This document shows, piece after piece, positions 59,898-64,000 of a stretch of DNA of 64,000 nt. This stretch comes from Thalassobellus sp050294475. Its GTDB lineage: Bacteria; Bacteroidota; Bacteroidia; Flavobacteriales; Flavobacteriaceae. The notes under the pieces are model-generated. The model was not told the origin of the DNA and searched no databases. It saw only the letters and a list, made by a program, of their open reading frames with translations. Where the stretch lies: assembly GCA_050294475.1 (NCBI GenBank), contig JBNKOE010000003.1:1-64000 (forward strand), read 5' to 3'. Numbering within the stretch: the stretch's first letter is position 1; every line of letters begins with the position of its first letter. The translations under genes and the position numbers were made by a program.

Positions 59898-61577
59898 ATG
59901 ACAAAAAACACCCTTTTAAAAGTTGAAAATCTCTCTATTTCATTTGGTGAAAACAAAGTCATTCATAATATTTCATACGAATTAAAAAAGAATGAAATTT
60001 TAGGAATTGTTGGTGAATCTGGATCTGGAAAATCAGTGTCTTCCCTAGCTATATTAGGGCTTCTTCCAAAAAATATTTCAAAAATAAATTTTGGTAGTAT
60101 AACGTATAATAATAAAGATTTAACAAAGCTATCACCAAAATTATTTCAAAAAATTAGAGGTCATAAAATTGCTATGATTTTTCAAGAACCTATGAGTTCT
60201 TTAAACCCATCTATGACCTGCGGAAAACAGGTTCAAGAAATTTTATTACAACACACAAAACTAACAAAACAAGAAGCCAAAGAAGAAACCCTTTTGCTTT
60301 TTGAAAAAGTAAAACTCCCCAATGTAAATCAAACTTACAACAAATATCCTCATGAAATTTCAGGCGGACAAAAGCAACGTGTTATGATTGCTATGGCTAT
60401 TGCCTGTAAGCCAGATATTTTAATTGCAGACGAACCCACTACAGCTCTTGATGTTACCGTTCAAAAAGAGATTATTAAACTAATAAAAGACCTGCAAACA
60501 GAAACAAAAATGAGCGTGATATTTATTACCCACGATTTATCATTAATTTCTGAAATTGCAAATCGGGTTTTAGTTATGTATAAAGGCGATATAGTAGAAG
60601 AAAGCAGTGTAACAAACATCTTTAAAAATCCACAAAACAACTATACCAAAGCACTTATAAATTCACGTCCTTCTCTAAATACGCGATTAAAAACACTTCC
60701 AACCATTAACGATTATTTAAATAATACTGTTTCAAACACTGTTATAACCCCAGAAGAGCGAAAACAAAATCACGAAAAACTATATAGTAAAACCCCATTG
60801 CTAGAGGTTATTAATGTTGAAAAAGAATATATAACAAAAGGCAACTGGTATAAAAAAGCAAACACTTTTAAAGCAGTAAATGATGTGAGTTTTAAATTAT
60901 ATGAAGGTGAAACTTTAGGTTTAGTAGGTGAATCTGGTTGTGGAAAATCTACTTTAGGAAACGCCATCCTTCAATTAGATAAAGCGACTGCTGGACAAAT
61001 TTTATATCATGGTACCGATATTACAAAGCTTTCTAAAACAGACACAAGAAAACTTAGAAAAGATATTCAAATTATTTTTCAAGATCCTTATTCTTCTTTA
61101 AATCCAAGGATTCCAGTTGGTGAAGCTATCATGGAACCTATGAAAGTACATCAGCTTTTTAACTCTGATGAAACGTGTAAAGAAAAGGTAATTGATATTT
61201 TAAACCGAGTTGGCTTATCTGAAGATTACTTTAACCGCTATCCTCATGAATTTTCTGGAGGTCAAAGGCAACGTATTGGTATTGCTAGAACCATTGCATT
61301 ACAACCTAAATTAATTGTTTGTGACGAGTCGGTTTCTGCATTAGATATTTCGGTTCAAGCACAAGTTCTTAACTTATTAAACGAACTTAAAGAAACATTT
61401 GGTTTTACCTATATATTTATTTCACACGACTTGGCTGTTGTAAAATATATGAGCGACCAATTATTGGTAATGAATAAAGGTAAAATAGAAGAATTAGACG
61501 ATGCAGATATTATATATAAGTCGCCTAAAAAAGAATACACAAAAAAATTAATTCATGCTATTCCTAAAGGATTATAG
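59898..61577 (+). CDS. ABC transporter with two ATP-binding domains (peptide/nickel type)
   Basis: A 559-residue double ATPase like GsiA/YejF. Domain 1 has Walker A GESGSGKS (39-46), the Q-loop region FQEPMSSLNPSMT, signature ISGGQKQR and Walker B LIADEPTTALD. Domain 2 has Walker A GESGCGKS (about 343-350), FQDPYSSLNPRIP, FSGGQRQR and LIVCDESVSALD. These are the oligopeptide DppD- and DppF-like halves fused. No permease or binding protein gene is nearby, so the cognate membrane partner must be encoded elsewhere. It starts one base after the exonuclease stop. Confidence 0.94.
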   Translation: MTKNTLLKVENLSISFGENKVIHNISYELKKNEILGIVGESGSGKSVSSLAILGLLPKNISKINFGSITYNNKDLTKLSPKLFQKIRGHKIAMIFQEPMSSLNPSMTCGKQVQEILLQHTKLTKQEAKEETLLLFEKVKLPNVNQTYNKYPHEISGGQKQRVMIAMAIACKPDILIADEPTTALDVTVQKEIIKLIKDLQTETKMSVIFITHDLSLISEIANRVLVMYKGDIVEESSVTNIFKNPQNNYTKALINSRPSLNTRLKTLPTINDYLNNTVSNTVITPEERKQNHEKLYSKTPLLEVINVEKEYITKGNWYKKANTFKAVNDVSFKLYEGETLGLVGESGCGKSTLGNAILQLDKATAGQILYHGTDITKLSKTDTRKLRKDIQIIFQDPYSSLNPRIPVGEAIMEPMKVHQLFNSDETCKEKVIDILNRVGLSEDYFNRYPHEFSGGQRQRIGIARTIALQPKLIVCDESVSALDISVQAQVLNLLNELKETFGFTYIFISHDLAVVKYMSDQLLVMNKGKIEELDDADIIYKSPKKEYTKKLIHAIPKGL

Positions 61578-61715
61578 CATGAATATTTTTTTTGTTAAAT
61601 AGACTAAGCTTTTTAAAAATTGTAAATTTTCTTTTACAGTTTCTTTGAATTTGCTTTCGTCATTTGTAGGTTGTTCAGGTAGATTTGTTGCAATATTCAT
61701 AAGCGTAAAATTCAT
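61572..61715 (-). CDS. Candidate small ORF (47 residues)
   Basis: Minus-strand ATG 61715 to TAA 61572-61574, overlapping the ABC gene's 3' end. The product MNFTLMNIATNLPEQP continues with NDESKFKETVKENLQFLK and ends LTKKIFML, an amphipathic mix with no Cys or signal peptide. A TATGTTTG box lies 57 nt upstream of the ATG, and an inverted repeat ATAGATTT/AAATCTAT (61717-61737) sits just before it. No homologue is known to me; it could be chance. It occupies part of the 300-bp gap that is otherwise only a terminator. Confidence 0.35.
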   Translation of the reverse strand: MNFTLMNIATNLPEQPTNDESKFKETVKENLQFLKSLVYLTKKIFML

Positions 61716-61772
61716 GATAGATTTTGGGGAAATCTATTAATTAAACTTGGTTTATTTGGGGAATGCTAATAT

Positions 61773-61780
61773 CAAACATA
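61773..61780 (-). promoter_or_regulatory. -7-like box upstream of candidate small ORF
   Basis: The minus strand reads TATGTTTG (TAnnTTTG), in the gap downstream of the CoA-transferase terminator. Its only visible target is the ORF at 61572-61715. Confidence 0.35.
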
Positions 61781-61802
61781 TTTTTTAAAAATCAGTTAAA
61801 AA

Positions 61803-61850
61803 ACATAAAAAATCGATGAAATGCTTTTATTTTTGACATTTCATCGATTT
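61803..61850 (-). terminator. Terminator of the CoA-transferase operon
   Basis: AAATCGATGAAATG (61810-61823) is perfectly complementary to 61837-61850 around a 13-nt loop, with TTTTTTATG following on the minus strand. Confidence 0.85.
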
Positions 61851-61881
61851 AATAAATTTTATCGACTTCCTATTAGGGGGT

Positions 61882-62535
61882 TTAAAGGCTCATTTCTGGA
61901 ATATCTCCTTCAATAATTAAATTCCCTTCTGTAGCATTTTTTATAGTTTCTACTGAAACTCCTGGAGCACGTTCTAAAAGTTTGAAACCTTCAATAGTTA
62001 CCTCAAGTACAGCCAAATTGGTTACTATTTTTTTAACACATCCAACTCCTGTAAGTGGCAACGAACATTTTTTTAGTAATTTTGATTCGCCTTTTTTATT
62101 AGTATGCATCATGGCTACAATAATATTTTCGGCACTAGCAACTAAATCCATAGCACCTCCCATACCTTTTACCATACGTCCTGGTATTTTCCAATTAGCG
62201 ATATCACCATTTTCAGCCACTTCCATGGCTCCTAAAATTGTTAAGTCTACATGCTTACCACGAATCATAGAAAAACTCATAGCCGAATCAAAAAAACTAG
62301 CTCCAGGCAATGTTGTAATTGTTTGTTTACCTGCATTAATAACATCAGCATCTTCTTCCCCTTCAAAAGGAAAAGGTCCCATGCCTAAAACACCATTTTC
62401 ACTTTGAAATTCTACTTCAATATCGTTTCTAACATAATTAGCTACTAAAGTAGGTATACCAATACCTAGATTAACATAATAACCATCTTGCACCTCTTGT
62501 GCTATACGTTTCGCTATTCCTGTTTTATCTAACAT
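61882..62535 (-). CDS. scoB: 3-oxoacid CoA-transferase subunit B
   Basis: Beta subunit of a succinyl-CoA:3-oxoacid (or acetoacetate) CoA-transferase. The catalytic Glu46 lies in QSENGVLGMGPFP, preceded by VNLGIGIPTLVANY. VKGMGGAMDLV and LEVTIEGFKLLERAPGVS are typical. Its 217 residues match ScoB. It is translated 4 nt after subunit A. The pair activates acetoacetate for use in acetyl-CoA metabolism, e.g. ketone-body or branched-chain amino acid breakdown. Confidence 0.94.
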   Translation of the reverse strand: MLDKTGIAKRIAQEVQDGYYVNLGIGIPTLVANYVRNDIEVEFQSENGVLGMGPFPFEGEEDADVINAGKQTITTLPGASFFDSAMSFSMIRGKHVDLTILGAMEVAENGDIANWKIPGRMVKGMGGAMDLVASAENIIVAMMHTNKKGESKLLKKCSLPLTGVGCVKKIVTNLAVLEVTIEGFKLLERAPGVSVETIKNATEGNLIIEGDIPEMSL

Positions 62536-62539
62536 TTAC

Positions 62540-63241
62540 TTATATTTTTTGTCTTACTGTACGTTGCTCAATACGTTTCTCATATGTTTCTCCTTGAAAA
62601 ATACGTTGAACAAAAATTCCTGGAATATGAATTTGATTAGGGTCTAAAGTTCCTAATGGCACTAATTCTTCAACCTCTGCAACTGTTATTTTAGCTGCAC
62701 CACACATATTAGGATTAAAATTTCTAGCCGTACCTTTAAAAATCAAATTTCCAGCAGCATCACCTTTCCAAGCTTTTACAAAAGCAAAATCAGCCTTAAA
62801 AGCATGCTCTAACACATACATTTTACCATCAAACTCTCTGGTTTCTTTACCTTCTGCCACTTCTGTTCCGTAACCAGCTGGTGTATAAATAGCAGGAAAA
62901 CCTGCCTGAGCTGCTCGACAACGTTCGGCTAATGTTCCTTGAGGTATCAATTCTACATCTAATTCACCTGAAAGCATTTGACGCTCAAATTCATCATTTT
63001 CTCCTACATAAGAAGACACCATTTTTTTTATTTGCTTTTGTTGAAGTAATAAGCCTAAGCCAAAATCGTCTACACCAGCATTATTAGAAATACAAGTTAA
63101 GCCCTTAACACCAAGTTTTACTAATTGCCCAATAGCATTTTCTGGAATGCCACTAAGTCCAAAACCACCAAGCATAAAAGTCATGTTATCTGAAACACCT
63201 TTAAGAGCTAATTCAACATTATCTACTTTCTTATTAATCAT
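62540..63241 (-). CDS. scoA: 3-oxoacid CoA-transferase subunit A
   Basis: Alpha subunit of the CoA-transferase. The start is taken at ATG 63241 (MINKKVDNVELALKG), giving 233 residues. The ATG at 63307 would add 22 Tyr/Ile-rich residues without family similarity. LGGFGLSGIPENAI is the CoA-binding glycine-rich loop, and GVDDFGLGLLLQQKQIKKMV and GTARNFNPNMCGAAKIT are typical blocks. It forms an operon with scoB 4 nt downstream, and both are bounded by a terminator at 61803. Confidence 0.92.
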   Translation of the reverse strand: MINKKVDNVELALKGVSDNMTFMLGGFGLSGIPENAIGQLVKLGVKGLTCISNNAGVDDFGLGLLLQQKQIKKMVSSYVGENDEFERQMLSGELDVELIPQGTLAERCRAAQAGFPAIYTPAGYGTEVAEGKETREFDGKMYVLEHAFKADFAFVKAWKGDAAGNLIFKGTARNFNPNMCGAAKITVAEVEELVPLGTLDPNQIHIPGIFVQRIFQGETYEKRIEQRTVRQKI

Positions 63242-63384
63242 TATTATGAATTTTAGGTATATAAAATTACGAATAATTGAATTATAAGAATAATCAATGT
63301 CAAACAAAAACCATTCTAAATCAAATGATTTTTGTTCTATTAAAGTTTTATGGAGATTATCTTAATAATATTTAGAAAAAAATA

Positions 63385-64000
63385 TTAAAAATCTAAATCA
63401 TCTGGAATGTCATTAAAGTCATCATTAGTAGCTGTTTTATCTTTAGCTACTTTTGAACAATCAACATTTATTGAAAGATTAGAGGGTTTTTCAAAACCTG
63501 CTTTAGAAATATTTAAAGTTTCATCGGCATAGCAACTTTTCATATAAACACCCCAAATAGGCAATGCCATTGCTGCCCCTTGTCCGTATGTAATACTAGC
63601 AAAGTGAGCTGCTCTATCTTCTGCTCCAACCCAAACACCAGTTACTAAATTTGGCACTATACCCATAAACCAACCATCACTTTGGTTTTGAGTAGTACCT
63701 GTTTTTCCTGCTATAGGATTTTTAAATTCATAAGGATAGCCTGTTATTATTTTTCTGTAGTCTACCCTATAGGCATCAGCACCTTTACTTCTTAATCGAG
63801 CTCCTGAACCAGATTGTGTAACTCCTTCCATAAGCTTCAAAGTAACATAAGCTGTTTCTTCACTTAAAACATCGCGTGTTTCTGGCTTAAACTGATACAA
63901 AATAGTGCCATTTTTATCTTCAATGTTTGTAACCATTACAGGTTTCGTATACACGCCTTTATTTGCAAAAGCTGAATATGCACCTACCATTTCATAAACA
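63385..64000 (-). CDS. Class A penicillin-binding protein (PBP1A-like), C-terminal part
   Basis: The frame is open to the right edge, so the N-terminal transglycosylase and most of the transpeptidase lie outside. The visible 205 residues include EMVGAYSAFANKGVYTKP, AGKTGTTQNQSDGWFMG with the third penicillin-binding motif KTGTT, GVWVGAEDR, and PIWGVYMKSCY. The transpeptidase cross-links peptidoglycan outside the inner membrane. The tail ends in an acidic NDDFNDIPDDLDF typical of Bacteroidota PBP1A. It lies 77 nt upstream of the scoA region on the same strand. Confidence 0.92.
   Translation of the reverse strand, partial: VYEMVGAYSAFANKGVYTKPVMVTNIEDKNGTILYQFKPETRDVLSEETAYVTLKLMEGVTQSGSGARLRSKGADAYRVDYRKIITGYPYEFKNPIAGKTGTTQNQSDGWFMGIVPNLVTGVWVGAEDRAAHFASITYGQGAAMALPIWGVYMKSCYADETLNISKAGFEKPSNLSINVDCSKVAKDKTATNDDFNDIPDDLDF

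Noticed and set aside
61982..62407. Plus-strand 141-codon ORF
   Set aside because: It lies entirely antisense to the well-supported scoB gene.

Overview
The window reads as chromosome of a member of the Flavobacteriaceae (Bacteroidota). The DNA is strongly AT-rich. Most promoters that can be seen carry the Bacteroidota -7 box TAnnTTTG. One exported peptidase ends in a type IX secretion sorting domain, and the gene content (SCO/FeoAB, HemCD fusion, Mfd-TlpA, acyl-ACP desaturase, KtrAB/TrkAH-like uptake) is typical of marine flavobacteria. No rRNA, CRISPR array or prophage is present. The only tRNA is tRNA-Asn near the left edge, beside the cut-off end of an insertion-sequence transposase.

Layout. 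1-4.5 kb: IS remnant, tRNA-Asn, rseP, a T9SS M1 aminopeptidase and a SCO protein. 4.5-11.8 kb: two ferrous-metal uptake loci that converge on a shared TTAA stop. One is a classical feoA-feoB-FeoB-associated Cys-rich protein operon. The other is a five-gene operon with a cytosolic MntR/DtxR regulator, a membrane-anchored DtxR-FeoA fusion, FeoB split into GTPase and permease proteins, and a putative outer-membrane channel. A 22-bp perfect palindrome lies upstream of the regulator. 11.8-30.4 kb: housekeeping genes (yraN, mfd, tex, metG, an LD-carboxypeptidase), lipoproteins, an ECF sigma/anti-sigma-like pair, a TerB-DnaJ protein and a bacilliredoxin. 30.4-36.5 kb: plsC and an acyl-ACP desaturase, an HD hydrolase, an AraC regulator, then a tandem array of two paralogous secreted proteins plus a third unit that has lost its gene but keeps promoter and terminator. 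36.5-40.2 kb: a PA0069-type radical SAM protein, a crotonase and an NtrY-like histidine kinase.

40.4-55.6 kb is a heme biosynthesis supercluster arranged around a divergent araC/hemA promoter region. Leftward: araC, a 53-codon unknown gene, thuA-like, hemH, a MATE exporter and hemJ. Rightward: hemA and hemCD (overlapping), then trkH, trkA, hemE, an EI24 membrane protein, a GNAT protein, hemF, ychJ, hemB, a CNNM/CBS protein and a DNA-repair methyltransferase. Apart from glutamate-1-semialdehyde aminomutase, every step from glutamyl-tRNA to heme is covered. 57-64 kb: a TetR regulator with an upstream operator-like inverted repeat, a serine hydrolase, a 3'-5' exonuclease, a double-ATPase ABC protein, a two-subunit 3-oxoacid CoA-transferase and the C-terminal end of a class A penicillin-binding protein.

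The most unusual item is the 34.3-36.5 kb array. All three units share one upstream architecture: 13-bp inverted-repeat arms whose sequences covary, a 31-32 nt spacer, a 15 nt gap, a TGTTTT -33 element, 19 nt, and a TAnnTTTG box. One unit has lost its coding region, while its terminator stem differs by a compensatory base-pair change. The second is the split-FeoB metal operon with its membrane-bound regulator. Functions are inferred from motifs and context read by eye; no database search was possible.
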